Below, piece after piece: positions 40,301 through 49,792 of a stretch of 64,000 bases of DNA (its first letter is position 1; each line of letters begins with the position of its first letter). The DNA comes from Hyphomicrobiaceae bacterium (GTDB taxonomy: Bacteria; Pseudomonadota; Alphaproteobacteria; Rhizobiales; Hyphomicrobiaceae). Both the position numbers and the translations under genes were made by a program. The notes beneath the pieces are model-generated. The model had not been told where the DNA came from and made no database searches. It saw nothing but the letters and a program-made list of their open reading frames with translations. The stretch spans positions 744,001 to 808,000 of the forward strand of contig JALHMB010000002.1 of NCBI GenBank assembly GCA_022844275.1, written 5' to 3'.

Positions 40301-40852
40301 GGACATATCCGCGAGGTCGGCTTCGAGTTGTATCAGTCGATGTTGGAAGAGGCGATCGAAGCCATCCGTGGCGGCGATCTCGGCGAGATCGACGAGCAAT
40401 GGAGCCCGCAGATCACACTCGGGACGCCTATGCTGCTGCCTGAGACCTATGTCGCCGATCTGCAGGTGCGTCTTGGCCTCTACCGCCGCCTCGCAAGCCT
40501 CAAGTCGCGCGAGGACATCGACGCCTTTGCCGAGGAGCTGATCGACCGCTTCGGCCCCCTCCCCGCCGAGGTGGAGCATCTGCTCGATGTCATGGAGATC
40601 AAGGCCTTGTGCCGCCGCGCCGGCATCGCCGAGATCGACGCCGGGCCGAAGGGCGCCTCGATCCTCTTTCGCAAGGGCCAGTTCGCCAATGCGCAGGGGC
40701 TCGTCGCCTTCATTCAGGCATCGAAGGGTCTTCTACGCCTCACGCCCGACCAGAAGCTCCTCTTCAAGGCTGAGTGGGATGTGCCATCGGCGCGGCTCAA
40801 GGGCGTGCGCGGGCTCGTCCAAGAACTCGCGAAGGTTGCCGAAGGCGGATGA
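37334..40852 (+). CDS. mfd: Transcription-repair coupling factor Mfd
   Basis: Translocase that strips stalled RNA polymerase and recruits UvrA, about 1172 residues. UvrB-like N domains (GYDAAVLARLVDEA, DLFPPGRSTPVRLDFFGD), CarD-like RNA polymerase-interacting domain (LTVGDLVVHADHGIGRFVGL), Walker A GDVGFGKTEV, DEEQHFGV, TATPIPRTL and QLRGRVGRSKTRAY, then the TRCF C domain. The ATG at 37334 is used rather than the TTG three bases earlier. Confidence 0.96.
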   Translation: MAQAQIAKQPPAAPAILPGEEIVVGAPEGYDAAVLARLVDEASAVHGTSQTLLHVAADDRRLEQLEAGLGFFAPKTRIISIPAWDTVPYDRVGPEAEIVARRIAGLARLIAGSSKAPTIVLTTANAVLQRVPSRDFLRRALRPLAPGQRVDRTRLIERLTRAGFVRTGTVMEPGEFAVRGSLIDLFPPGRSTPVRLDFFGDTIESIKAFDPETQRTGKIVQKLVLMPVSELAYGPEAESRFRQGYVAAFGAVKGDDPLYEAVSSGQRYPGMEHWLALFHDHLDTLFDYAPDALLSFDPMMDETIADRLEQIREHYEARVNGLETTAFGAAPYKPLPPDRTYLSDKEWRAALAKRFLLRFTAFGAAPSEAIRQRDFGGRPGRTFAAERNSENVNIFDAVVGHVKSLQAGGKRVVLAAWTTGAGERLASLLAEHGLAKPARIANLAEGLVLPQTTPLLATLGLERGFETSDLAVIAEQDVLGDRLIRPKKRSRRAADVITEATSLTVGDLVVHADHGIGRFVGLKTIEALGAPYDCLELDYAGGDKLYLPVQNIELLSRYGSDETNAQLDRLGGVGWQTRKAKLRQRLREIAGELIKVAALRQLKSAPVLEAPEGAYAEFVARFPHQETEDQAQSIDAVLGDLTSGRPMDRLVCGDVGFGKTEVGLRAAFIAAMAGLQVAVVVPTTLLARQHYKTFVDRFKGLPIRIGRASRLVNTKELAEVKAGLKDGTIDIVVGTHALLGRQIQFARLGLLIVDEEQHFGVGHKERLKQLKEDVHVLTLTATPIPRTLQLALSGVRELSLITTPPIDRLAVRTYISPFDPIIIREALRRERHRGGQSFYVVPRITDLDDVAEFLTEEVPELRVVRAHGQLSPSQLEDVMSAFYDGQYDVLLSTAIVESGLDIPNANTLIVHRADMFGLAQLYQLRGRVGRSKTRAYAYLTTPPGKRLTEGAEKRLKVLHSLDTLGAGFSLASHDLDIRGAGNLLGDEQSGHIREVGFELYQSMLEEAIEAIRGGDLGEIDEQWSPQITLGTPMLLPETYVADLQVRLGLYRRLASLKSREDIDAFAEELIDRFGPLPAEVEHLLDVMEIKALCRRAGIAEIDAGPKGASILFRKGQFANAQGLVAFIQASKGLLRLTPDQKLLFKAEWDVPSARLKGVRGLVQELAKVAEGG

Positions 40853-40950
40853 TCATCTGTCATCACATCTTCAATCTCCCGCGGGATTGACTTCTCCGGC
40901 GGGATGGCGCACCTCACCCACCCTCTTCTCAGTGCAGCAGGAGACTGGCC

Positions 40951-41217
40951 ATGGCATTCATCACTGCAGATGTTGTTCCGAGCGATGACGACGAGCAGCC
41001 CTTCAAAGTCGTCTTCATGCGTGGTGACGAAATCCTCGCCGAGTGGTTGGTCGACTCGCAGGAAGAAGGCGAGGAGCAGCTTCTCGAGACCGTCCGCGAG
41101 CTCGGCGCCAGCGACGAGGATGACGAGGACAAGGACGAAGACGACGAAGAAGAGGATGAAGACGAGGACGGCGAGGAAGACGAGGACGATGACGACAAGT
41201 CGTCCAAGCGGCGCTAG
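40951..41217 (+). CDS. Small protein with extreme acidic C-terminal tail, unknown function
   Basis: An 88-residue protein. Residues 1-50 look folded (PFKVVFMRGDEILAEWLVDS, then EEGEEQLLETVRELG). From residue 54 the chain is almost only Asp and Glu, closing with KSSKRR. I recognise no family. A CAGGAGA site precedes the ATG, so it is likely expressed. About 100 bases downstream of mfd and followed by a strong terminator, so it may be transcribed from mfd or on its own. Confidence 0.72.
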   Translation: MAFITADVVPSDDDEQPFKVVFMRGDEILAEWLVDSQEEGEEQLLETVRELGASDEDDEDKDEDDEEEDEDEDGEEDEDDDDKSSKRR

Positions 41218-41261
41218 AAGCCGTCCTGCTCGATCTTACATCCGCAAGAAGACAGCATCAG

Positions 41262-41290
41262 CGCCGCCGGGACCATCCGGCGGCGTTTTT
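41262..41290. terminator. Rho-independent terminator
   Basis: CGCCGCCGG pairs with CCGGCGGCG (41262-41285), followed by TTTTT at 41286-41290 on the plus strand. Ends the acidic-protein transcript; it also lies just beyond the nuoF stop on the other strand. Confidence 0.88.
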
Positions 41291-41292
41291 GC

Positions 41293-42576
<1,284 letters not shown>

Positions 42577-42688
42577 CAGGTCCTCGTGCGTCTTCGGCGG
42601 CCCCGTGCGGGCACTGCGGAATCTGGAGCCGTTCTAGCAGCCTGAACGCTGTGAGGCGAGGGCTGATCTGCCGCAGTTCAGCCTTGCA

Positions 42689-43693
42689 TTACTCGGCAGC
42701 GGCAGGAAATTCCTGTCCCTCGACGAGTGCCAGCGCCTTGCGGATCAGCGCACCACCGTCCGTCGCCCGCGGCCCCTGCTCGGAGAGCAGCCGGCGGAAG
42801 GCCCGGGCGCGCGGCTGGCCGTGATAGAGCCCGAGAATATGGCGCAGAAGGGCGTAGGGCCGCCCGCCTTCTGCTGTGTGACGCTCCATGTAAGGGACAA
42901 GCGCCCGCAGAACGTCGCCACGGCTAAACTCGGGGCGCGCATCGCCGAACAGACGCCGGTCCACCTCGGCCAGAATGTATGGCGTGTGGTAGGCGGCGCG
43001 CCCGAGCATGACGCCGTCGAAGATTTCGAGGTGCTTCTCGGCCTCGTCAACCGAGCTGATCCCGCCATTCAAAACTATCGTCAGCTCCGGTCGTCGTGCC
43101 TTGAGACGGGCGACCCGCTCATAGTCGAGCGGCGGGATCTCGCGGTTCTCCTTGGGCGAAAGCCCCTTCAGCCAGGCCTTGCGCGCGTGCACCATGAATG
43201 TGTCGCAGCCCGCGCTCGCGACCGTGTCGATGAAGCGGTCGAGATCGGCCTCGCTGTCCTGATCATCGATGCCGATCCGGCACTTGACCGTCACCGGCAT
43301 TCGTACGACCGCCCTCATCGCCGCGACGCAGTCGGCGACCAGCTCCGGCTCGGCCATGAGGCAGGCACCGAAGCTGCCGACCTGCACCCGATCCGACGGG
43401 CAGCCCACGTTCAGATTGATCTCGTCGTAGCCCCAGTCCTCGCCGATCCGCGCGGCCTGCGCGAGCCCCGCCGGATCCGAGCCGCCGAGTTGCAGCGCGA
43501 TCGGATGCTCGGTCGGGTCGAAGCCGAGGAGCTGATCCCGCTTGCCGTGAATCACGGCCGGCACGGTCAGCATCTCCGTGTAGAGCCGCGCGTGCGTCGA
43601 CAGCTGACGGTGGAAGAAACGGCAATGCCGGTCTGTCCAGTCCATCATCGGGGCGATGCAGAAGCGGTGCGCTCGGGCGTTCATGCGGGGCAT
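42689..43693 (-). CDS. dusA: tRNA-dihydrouridine synthase DusA
   Basis: FMN enzyme reducing U20/U20a in tRNA. 334 residues with APMMDWTDRHCRFFHR, INLNVGCPSDRVQVGSFGAC containing the catalytic Cys, VHARKAWLKGLSPKENR and NGGISSVDEA. These strings separate DusA from DusB and DusC. The second ATG at 43684 is an alternative start. nuoF follows after about 110 bases. Confidence 0.95.
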   Translation of the reverse strand: MPRMNARAHRFCIAPMMDWTDRHCRFFHRQLSTHARLYTEMLTVPAVIHGKRDQLLGFDPTEHPIALQLGGSDPAGLAQAARIGEDWGYDEINLNVGCPSDRVQVGSFGACLMAEPELVADCVAAMRAVVRMPVTVKCRIGIDDQDSEADLDRFIDTVASAGCDTFMVHARKAWLKGLSPKENREIPPLDYERVARLKARRPELTIVLNGGISSVDEAEKHLEIFDGVMLGRAAYHTPYILAEVDRRLFGDARPEFSRGDVLRALVPYMERHTAEGGRPYALLRHILGLYHGQPRARAFRRLLSEQGPRATDGGALIRKALALVEGQEFPAAAE

Positions 43694-43734
43694 GGCTAGC
43701 GCCGCGGGCCGGGTCAGGCAACCCCCTTCGGCAT

Positions 43735-44817
43735 TTACGATGCCATCTGCACCTTCTCGCGGCAGCGCATGAGCGGCAGAATACGCGTGCCGAACTGCTC
43801 CATGCCGATCACGAAGTCGTCGAACGTCATCATGACGCCCTGCACGCCCGGAACGGCCGCCATCTCGTCGAGCATACGCGCGATGGACGCATAAGAGCCG
43901 CAGAGGACACCCTGGTTGGTGGGGAGACTGTCGCCACCCTCGATAGAGCGCTTGTTGGCCTGCGAGTAGATATCCTTGCTCGGGTCGTCCTTCGCCTGCT
44001 CATTGCGATGCGCAATGGCTACGAGATCGATGCCCGCCTTGTAGTGCTCCCATTTGGCGAACGCCGCTTCATCCGTTTCGTCGGCGATGATCATCACCAG
44101 GATCAGGGCGCCGCAGTCGCGACCGGTTTCCTCGGTCGCCGCGACAAGCCGCGCCACGCTCGGCGCGACCGACGTCGGCTTGTTCACGCCGAAGCTGTTG
44201 CAGAAATTGTAGTCGGCATACTGGGCCGCATAGCGCGTGCCGGCATCGCTCTGGGCGGCGCAGATGATGGGAATGCGAGTACTCGGGAGTGGACTGCACC
44301 GGCAGTCGTCCATGGTAAAGAAGTCGCCCTTGAAGTCCGAATGCCCCGTCTCCCAGAGCTCGCGCATGACGGTGACGTATTCCGCGCAGTACTCATAGCG
44401 GCGCTTGTAGTGCTCGCTGCCGGGCCACAGTCCCATCTGCGTATATTCGCGCCGCTGCCAGCCGGAAACGATGTTTATGCCAAAGCGTCCGTGCGAGATG
44501 CTGTCGATCGTGACGGCCATCCGCGCCGCGATCGGCGGGGGCATGGTCAGGACGGCGCATGTTGCAAACAGCTGGATGCGGTTCGTGACCGCCGCCAGCC
44601 CCGCCATGAGCGTGAACGATTCCAGATTGTGATCCCAGAACTGCGACGGCCCGCCGAAGCCGTGCAGCTTGATCATCGACAGCGCGAAGTCGAAGCCAAA
44701 TCTCTCGGCCTTCTCGACGATCGTCTTGTTGAGATCGAAGGATGGCATGTATTGCGGCGAGGTCGTGCTGATCAGCCAGCCGTTGTTCCCGATGGGGATG
44801 AATACGCCCAGTTGCAT
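43735..44817 (-). CDS. rutA: Pyrimidine monooxygenase RutA-like flavin-dependent enzyme
   Basis: Luciferase-like class C flavin monooxygenase, 360 residues. The N terminus ([14 protein letters not shown], then [10 protein letters not shown]), [39 protein letters not shown], and [14 protein letters not shown] follow E. coli RutA almost word for word. RutA opens the uracil ring between N3 and C4 with FMNH2 and O2. The rest of the rut pathway is absent nearby. AGGAG precedes the ATG at 44817; the open frame further upstream is not conserved. Confidence 0.9.
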   Translation of the reverse strand: MQLGVFIPIGNNGWLISTTSPQYMPSFDLNKTIVEKAERFGFDFALSMIKLHGFGGPSQFWDHNLESFTLMAGLAAVTNRIQLFATCAVLTMPPPIAARMAVTIDSISHGRFGINIVSGWQRREYTQMGLWPGSEHYKRRYEYCAEYVTVMRELWETGHSDFKGDFFTMDDCRCSPLPSTRIPIICAAQSDAGTRYAAQYADYNFCNSFGVNKPTSVAPSVARLVAATEETGRDCGALILVMIIADETDEAAFAKWEHYKAGIDLVAIAHRNEQAKDDPSKDIYSQANKRSIEGGDSLPTNQGVLCGSYASIARMLDEMAAVPGVQGVMMTFDDFVIGMEQFGTRILPLMRCREKVQMAS

Positions 44818-45039
44818 TGCTGCGGCTCCTGTTCCGGTTACCCCAAGCATGTCTGAAACGAGCCGGCACGAAAAGCCGGAACCTGCCCAAACGACAAGCC
44901 CGGACTGACTGGAAATCTTGCGAGCCGGGCCCTCGGCAAGGCCCTCCCCCTTAAGCAGGTTTGAACCTTTCCGCGCCTGCCGGCGACAGAGAGCGTGAAG
45001 GCCGGCTCGACTCCGCGCCTTATAGCAAGGGAGAGAACC

Positions 45040-45366
45040 ATGCTCAGCACGTTCAGCCTCAAGCGCATCGCGCAAGTTGCCGCGACAGGCACCGTCCTCA
45101 CGGTCGCGCACTTCTCGGCGGCGCAGGCAGCGATCTGTTACCAGGGCAATCAGGGCGTCAACGGCTCAAAAATCGTTGCCGGAGGCAACAAGAGCGCCGT
45201 CACCAAGGGCAATGCGCAGAAGAAGGCGCGTGGCGCCTGGAACAGCAAGGCGCAGTCCCTCATGGGCTCCTCGCGGGCTAACTGGGGTAATGCCCAAAGC
45301 CGCAGCTACTACTGCCACCACAGCTTCGTCTGGCACTGCACGGCCTATGCCCGTCCCTGCATGTGA
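45040..45366 (+). CDS. Small secreted cysteine-containing protein, unknown function
   Basis: A 108-residue protein with a signal peptide (about residues 1-31, cleaved near AQAAI). The mature part has four cysteines (AICYQG, YYCHHS, WHCTAY, RPCM), two likely disulfides, and aromatic residues near the C terminus. Not recognised. AAGGGAGAG sits before the ATG. The next gene, also for a small exported protein, begins 15 bases on. Confidence 0.75.
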   Translation: MLSTFSLKRIAQVAATGTVLTVAHFSAAQAAICYQGNQGVNGSKIVAGGNKSAVTKGNAQKKARGAWNSKAQSLMGSSRANWGNAQSRSYYCHHSFVWHCTAYARPCM

Positions 45367-45380
45367 GAGGAGTACCTGTT

Positions 45381-45602
45381 ATGACCGTCGCCAAGACTTC
45401 CATACTGACGACAACGCTCCTGGCACTGGGGGCAAGCATTCTCTCAATCGGCGCCAGCACGCCTGCCGACGCGAAATTGCACTGCAAGAATGTATCGTCG
45501 CGCTGGCAGGTCTGCGGAGATGGCAAACCCTTCACGAAGTTCGTGGTCGGCGTAGGCATCCGCTTCAACAAGCAGAGCGCCAATGCGATCAAATCGCGCT
45601 AG
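45381..45602 (+). CDS. Small secreted protein, unknown function
   Basis: A 73-residue product: signal peptide (TSILTTTLLALGASILSIG, cleaved near ADAKL) and a mature part of about 35 residues with one possible disulfide (LHCKN and WQVCGD). Not recognised. GAGAGGAG is 9-16 bases upstream. Probably in one operon with the preceding small secreted protein. Confidence 0.7.
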   Translation: MTVAKTSILTTTLLALGASILSIGASTPADAKLHCKNVSSRWQVCGDGKPFTKFVVGVGIRFNKQSANAIKSR

Positions 45603-45805
45603 TGTCCCGATTGCGAAGTTCGTCACCATCTGCGGCGGGCTTTGGAACGAGCTTTGACACCTGCCGCGAAGTGGTGGCGGACTTCGGAATCACCACACTA
45701 GCCGGTTCGTCGGCGAAGCAAGCCCCGCACGTCCTTGCGGATTGCCTCGCCGAAGTGCTCAATGCGGGTCGATACGACTGCATTGAGGAGAGCTGCGCGA
45801 AATGA
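45602..45805 (+). CDS. Possible short coding region or gene remnant
   Basis: A 67-codon frame from GTG at 45602, the base where the previous gene ends, to a TGA that overlaps the next ATG (ATGA). Its second half is protein-like (FDTCREVVADFGITTLAG, then APHVLADCLAEVLNAGRYDC) with GC-biased third positions. I recognise no family, and no ribosome-binding site supports the start; it could be the 3' remnant of a longer gene. Confidence 0.35.
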   Translation: MSRLRSSSPSAAGFGTSFDTCREVVADFGITTLAGSSAKQAPHVLADCLAEVLNAGRYDCIEESCAK

Positions 45806-46644
45806 CACGCAATGCCGCGGCGCTGGCCAAGGCGCTCGATGGTCGGAGGGCCGTCGTGCTGCCGGGTGCCTATGATCCCCTGAGCGCCAAGCTGGTTGAG
45901 GAAGCCGGATTCGGCCTCGTCTATGTGGGCAGCTACGCTGCTGCCGCCGCCGGCTATGGACTGCCGGATGTCGGTGCGCTGACCCTCGACGAGATCGTTC
46001 GGCATACGAAGGCTGTCGTCGATGCCGTGAAGGTGCCCGTCGTCGCGGACGCGGAAGGCGGCTTCTTCGAGCCCGGCAATATCTGGCGCACGATCGATGC
46101 CTTCGAGCGTGCCGGCGTGGCTGCGATCCACATCGAGGATCATGCCGGCGGCAAGCATACGACACTGCCGCAGCACCTCATTCCGCTTGGTGCCATGAAG
46201 CAGAAACTGCGCGCGGCCCTCGACGCGCGTCGCTCGAAAGATCTCGCCACTATTGCCCGCACGGATGCCATCTGGGCGACCAAGAACCTCGACGAGGCCA
46301 TTCTGCGTCTCAAGGCCTTCGAGGAGGTCGGCGTCGACTATCTTTTCCCGACGGGGGCAACGCCGGAGATGCTGCGCCAGATCCGACGGCATGTGCGGAC
46401 AAAGATCGTCACGATCAATCTGCCGAGCGTGCCCAATCCATCGGATTGGGACGGCGCTGCCGATCTGGTCATCGACTACGGTTTCTGCCTGAGAGCCGCG
46501 ACCAAGGCGCTGCAAACGAGCTTGAAGATCGCCATGGAGCGCAAGTCCGAAGCCTTCGGACCTCCGCACCTCGAGAGCGAGGCCGCCTTCGAAGCGCGCC
46601 TCGGCTATGCCGAATTCACACGTCGCGCGGAGAAGTATCAGTAG
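45802..46644 (+). CDS. Isocitrate lyase/PEP mutase family protein
   Basis: A 280-residue TIM-barrel enzyme of the PEP mutase/oxaloacetate decarboxylase/methylisocitrate lyase superfamily. VLPGAYDPLSAKLVEEAGF and VGSYAAAAAGYGLPD are the start of the barrel; PVVADAEGGFFEP and HIEDHAGGKH carry the metal-binding acids. The catalytic KKCGH loop of true isocitrate lyases is absent, so a decarboxylase, hydrolase or lyase role is open. The next gene begins 17 bases downstream. Confidence 0.88.
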   Translation: MTRNAAALAKALDGRRAVVLPGAYDPLSAKLVEEAGFGLVYVGSYAAAAAGYGLPDVGALTLDEIVRHTKAVVDAVKVPVVADAEGGFFEPGNIWRTIDAFERAGVAAIHIEDHAGGKHTTLPQHLIPLGAMKQKLRAALDARRSKDLATIARTDAIWATKNLDEAILRLKAFEEVGVDYLFPTGATPEMLRQIRRHVRTKIVTINLPSVPNPSDWDGAADLVIDYGFCLRAATKALQTSLKIAMERKSEAFGPPHLESEAAFEARLGYAEFTRRAEKYQ

Positions 46645-46661
46645 ATCCTGGCAAGCAACTC

Positions 46662-47459
46662 ATGCCCTTTCCGCCCGATCGCATTGTCTGCCTGACCGAG
46701 GAGACGGTCGAGACGCTCTATCTCCTCGGCGAGGATGCGCGCATCGTCGGTGTTTCGGGCTATGCCGTGCGGCCCGCGCGCGTCAGGCAGGAGAAGCCGC
46801 GCGTCTCCGCCTTCATCAGCGCTGACATCCCGAAAATCCTCGCGCTGAAGCCGGATCTCGTGCTCACCTTCTCCGATCTCCAGTCAGACATCGTCGCGAG
46901 CCTGATCCGCGAAGGCGTAGCCGTGCACGCCTTCAATCAGCGCACGGTCGCCGGCATTCTCGACATGATCCGCCTGCTTGGCGCCATGGTCGGTGTGCCG
47001 GCGAAGGGCAATGAGCTTGCCAGGCGTCTCGAAGCACGCCTCGATCACGCCACAAGAGAGTCAGCCACACTGCCGCGTCGACCGAGGGTCTACTTCGAGG
47101 AATGGAACGAGCCGATGATCAGCGGCATCGGCTGGGTTTCAGAGCTTATCGGCATCGCGGGCGGGATCGACATCTGCAGCGATCTCGCCGAGCGCAAGTC
47201 AGCCAAGGATCGCATCATCCCACCAGAGCGCGTGATCGCCGCCGCGCCCGACATCATCCTCGGCTCGTGGTGCGGCAAGAAATTCCGTCCCGAGCAGGTG
47301 CGCGCACGGCCGGGATTCGACACCATCCCGGCCATGCGTACCAATGCCGTCTTTGAAATCAAATCGCCGATCATCCTTCAACCAGGGCCGGCGGCGCTTA
47401 CTGACGGCCTCGACGCGATCGCGGCGCACGTCCGCAACTGGGCCGCGCGCGCGACCTGA
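46662..47459 (+). CDS. Cobalamin/metal-receptor (BtuF-like) protein without signal peptide
   Basis: Helical-backbone metal receptor family, 265 residues: RIVCLTEETVETLYLLGEDARIVGVSGYA, ILALKPDLVLTFSDLQ, and PRVYFEEWNEPMISGIGWVSELI. These match cobalamin-binding protein BtuF relatives, but the protein starts directly at the first beta strand and has no export signal. It may act in the cytoplasm, or the true start may be missed. The 3' end (GLDAIAAHVRNW) is duplicated near 51.5 kb. Confidence 0.85.
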   Translation: MPFPPDRIVCLTEETVETLYLLGEDARIVGVSGYAVRPARVRQEKPRVSAFISADIPKILALKPDLVLTFSDLQSDIVASLIREGVAVHAFNQRTVAGILDMIRLLGAMVGVPAKGNELARRLEARLDHATRESATLPRRPRVYFEEWNEPMISGIGWVSELIGIAGGIDICSDLAERKSAKDRIIPPERVIAAAPDIILGSWCGKKFRPEQVRARPGFDTIPAMRTNAVFEIKSPIILQPGPAALTDGLDAIAAHVRNWAARAT

Positions 47460-47464
47460 GCCTC

Positions 47465-47585
47465 TCACCAGTCGGCGATCAGCCTCGGCAAGGGCTGTCG
47501 CCAAAGCCGTGTGCATTGCCTCGGCACTCGGGGCAAGCATGGTTGCGATCCAGCACCAAGCACAATAGCGCCGATATCGCGCCAT
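47465..47585 (-). pseudogene. Likely remnant of a DUF6295-like gene
   Basis: On the minus strand, about 25 codons read SAEAMHTALATALAEADRRL, resembling AAKALHAALAKAIVEADIEE of the intact gene at 51589-51912. Its position right after the end of the 46662 gene mirrors the intact gene's position after a duplicated fragment of that end. No start or full domain remains. Confidence 0.35.
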
Positions 47586-47622
47586 TTCCGCACGTGCGTG
47601 GTCCGCGACGCGGCCGGCTCCC

Positions 47623-48519
47623 TCAAAGCGAGAAGAGCCCCGCTTCCATCGATCTCTGTCCGGAGTTCAAGTTGACAACGAGAAACCCTACGGAGAAGTC
47701 CACTTTGGTTTCGATGCCAGCAAGAAAGTATTTCTGCTCTAGGCTGCTACAAATCTTGCTCAGCCAGCCGTCAACGGCCTCGCGCCGATCCAAACATTGG
47801 GCGACGACGAACTCGTCGGCGCCCACGCGCGCTATGGCCTCCGCCTGCAGACAAGCCAAACGTCGTGCGATCTGCTGAAGGAGTGCATCCCCGAGCGCGG
47901 GGCCAAAGCGGCTGTTGACCTGCCGGAATCCTCCGACATCCAGCTTCACCATGAGCAGATGGCACGTTTGGCCAGATGCCGTGAGGCTATCGAGGTGGCG
48001 TACTAGGTCATATCGGTCGCGCAGCCCGGTCAGCGGATCGATGTGACGCTCGCTGCAATTCAGATCCGATAGCGAGGCTGCAACGGACACATCGCGCATC
48101 AGCCCGACGTAGTAGGTAAGCTCACCAGCTTCCGAGAACACTGGCAGAAGGCGCAATCCATTCCAGAACGGCGTCCCATCCTTCCGATAGTTCCGTATCG
48201 TCACAGATACGGATGCGCGAGCTGCAATCGCCTGGCGGATCTTGTGGATCTCGGGCTGATCGCGCTCGTCGCGCTGAAGAAAGCGACAGTTTCGTCCGAC
48301 CGCATAGCTGCTCGCGTACCCTGTGATCGCCTCGAAGGCGCGATTTGCGTAGACCACGCGTAGATCGCTATCCTTGGCATCCGCTATGACGACAGCCTGA
48401 TCGATCTCATTTGTCGTCAAGCTCAGGGCGTCCGCGAGCTTCGCTTTGAGCTCTTTCGAACGCTTTGGATTTCCGTCGGTGGGAAACTCGGGCAGGAAGC
48501 ATCCAATGGACTTTTTCAT
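47623..48519 (-). CDS. LOV-domain photoreceptor with degenerate GGDEF domain
   Basis: A 298-residue protein. The PAS/LOV domain (about residues 36-146) has the complete flavin-adduct motif GRNCRFLQ with the photoactive Cys78, plus RNYRKDGTPFWN, so blue-light sensing by FMN is strongly suggested. The GGDEF domain (about 160-285) reads GADEF at 233-237, lacks an RxxD I-site and ends early, without the final helix, so cyclase activity is doubtful. A conserved upstream element shared with the LuxR genes lies 180-220 bases upstream, facing this gene. Confidence 0.9.
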   Translation of the reverse strand: MKKSIGCFLPEFPTDGNPKRSKELKAKLADALSLTTNEIDQAVVIADAKDSDLRVVYANRAFEAITGYASSYAVGRNCRFLQRDERDQPEIHKIRQAIAARASVSVTIRNYRKDGTPFWNGLRLLPVFSEAGELTYYVGLMRDVSVAASLSDLNCSERHIDPLTGLRDRYDLVRHLDSLTASGQTCHLLMVKLDVGGFRQVNSRFGPALGDALLQQIARRLACLQAEAIARVGADEFVVAQCLDRREAVDGWLSKICSSLEQKYFLAGIETKVDFSVGFLVVNLNSGQRSMEAGLFSL

Positions 48520-48696
48520 GCAAAGGCCACCGGAATGCTTCCCGCCTCGGCCGGGCCCCCCGCCGCCGAATTCACGCCGTTGACACGACGAAGCTCAATG
48601 GTATGGTCCGGATCCTGCATCCGCATGGCATCCCCGCAGAATTGCCGAAGTCTGATTTCCAACAGGAAGGCGCCGAACCACGCATCGCGCCACTGG

Positions 48697-48742
48697 GATC
48701 GAATTAGCCACTATCGTCCGGGGCGAGCTACTCGTAGTATTA
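48697..48742 (-). promoter_or_regulatory. Shared upstream element, copy A (faces the LOV gene)
   Basis: Read on the minus strand it contains CTACGAGTAGCTC followed by a GGACGATAGTGGC-like stretch and TCGATC. The same order occurs on the plus strand at 49793-49836 and 50498-50545. Similarity to copy B continues for another 70 bases or so. The core holds a CTAC-N2-GTAG dyad. Confidence 0.7.
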
Positions 48743-48802
48743 CCTGGACGCCGCAGATTAGTCCGACAGTGCTGTCTGGCTCGCATCGGCGCGGGGGCTG
48801 CC

Positions 48803-49690
48803 ATGCCGCAACCAATACGCAGACATATTGGTGCCGAACAGGATCTAGAGCGTCGCCCATCAGGCATTCGTCCCGTGGGCTCAATACCCTGGGGAGCGCA
48901 TATCTGCCTCTTCTATGAGACGCCGCAGGATCTCATTGATGCAATTGCGGGCTACTTCGCTGCCGGCCTCGAAAACAACGAGTGTTGCATCTGGGCGCTC
49001 TCCGCGCCAGTTTCTCGCACTGCTGCGATCAATGGCCTGACAAAAAGGATCAAGGGCTTCGCAAAGCACCTTGCGGCGGGCCGCGTCGAACTTGTTCCTG
49101 GCTATAGCTGGTATCTCAAGGGGGGCAAATTCGACTCCTTACGCATAACGGCTGGCTGGCACGCGAAGCTTGCTGAGGCTCAGTCCAAGGGCTTCGCCGG
49201 CCTGCGCGTGAGCGGCAATGCCTTTTGGTTCGAGGAAAACCAATGGAAGGTCTTCTGTGAATATGAGCAGGAGCTCGACAATTCTCTGGCCGGACACAGA
49301 ATGATTGTCCTTTGCACGTATTGTCTGAAGGCCGGCCGCGCTGTGGATCTGCTCGACGTGGCACGCAGCCACAATTTCTCGCTCGCCCGGCGCAACGGCC
49401 GCTGGGAATTTCTCGCAACGCCAGAGCTCGCCGAGGCGCGGCGGGAAATCGGCCGCCTCAACGGCGCCATAGATGTTCTCTCCACGCCAATGCCGGACCT
49501 CGACGAAACACTTACGCCTAGCGAGCGCATCTCACTCGCCTATGTCGTCAAGGGCGCATCGAGCAAGGAGGCCGCGCGGGCGCTCGGCGTCAGTCATCGT
49601 ACGATCGAGTTCCACCGTGCCAATGTCCTGCGCAAGTTTGGCGCACGCAACCTCACCGATCTCGTCGCCAAGATACTCACCAGAAGCTGA
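48803..49690 (+). CDS. MEDS-domain LuxR-type transcriptional regulator, copy A
   Basis: A 295-residue regulator. Residues about 25-195 form a MEDS (DcmR-type sensory) domain: WGAHICLFYETPQDLIDA, YFAAGLENNECCIWALS, and the later RMIVLCTYCLK. Residues about 236-293 are a GerE/LuxR helix-turn-helix (LTPSERISLAYVVKGASSKE, then SHRTIEFHRANVLRKFG). MEDS domains were named from the dichloromethane regulator DcmR and are thought to sense small organic molecules. It is highly similar over its whole length to the gene at 50614 and is divergent from the LOV gene. Confidence 0.9.
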   Translation: MPQPIRRHIGAEQDLERRPSGIRPVGSIPWGAHICLFYETPQDLIDAIAGYFAAGLENNECCIWALSAPVSRTAAINGLTKRIKGFAKHLAAGRVELVPGYSWYLKGGKFDSLRITAGWHAKLAEAQSKGFAGLRVSGNAFWFEENQWKVFCEYEQELDNSLAGHRMIVLCTYCLKAGRAVDLLDVARSHNFSLARRNGRWEFLATPELAEARREIGRLNGAIDVLSTPMPDLDETLTPSERISLAYVVKGASSKEAARALGVSHRTIEFHRANVLRKFGARNLTDLVAKILTRS

Positions 49691-49792
49691 AGCTGCACGA
49701 GCGGCTGATCCACCGGCGCCAATTCCCTTCGAGGCACTTCAAGCCGCGTTCCGGATCGGGCATGGGCCCTGATCACTCGCCGCGTGCCGGTA

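Noticed and set aside
48595-48867. Minus-strand 90-codon frame upstream of copy A of the LuxR gene
   Set aside because: It overlaps the shared upstream element and the start of the LuxR gene, and its translation is not protein-like. The region is better explained as regulatory DNA.
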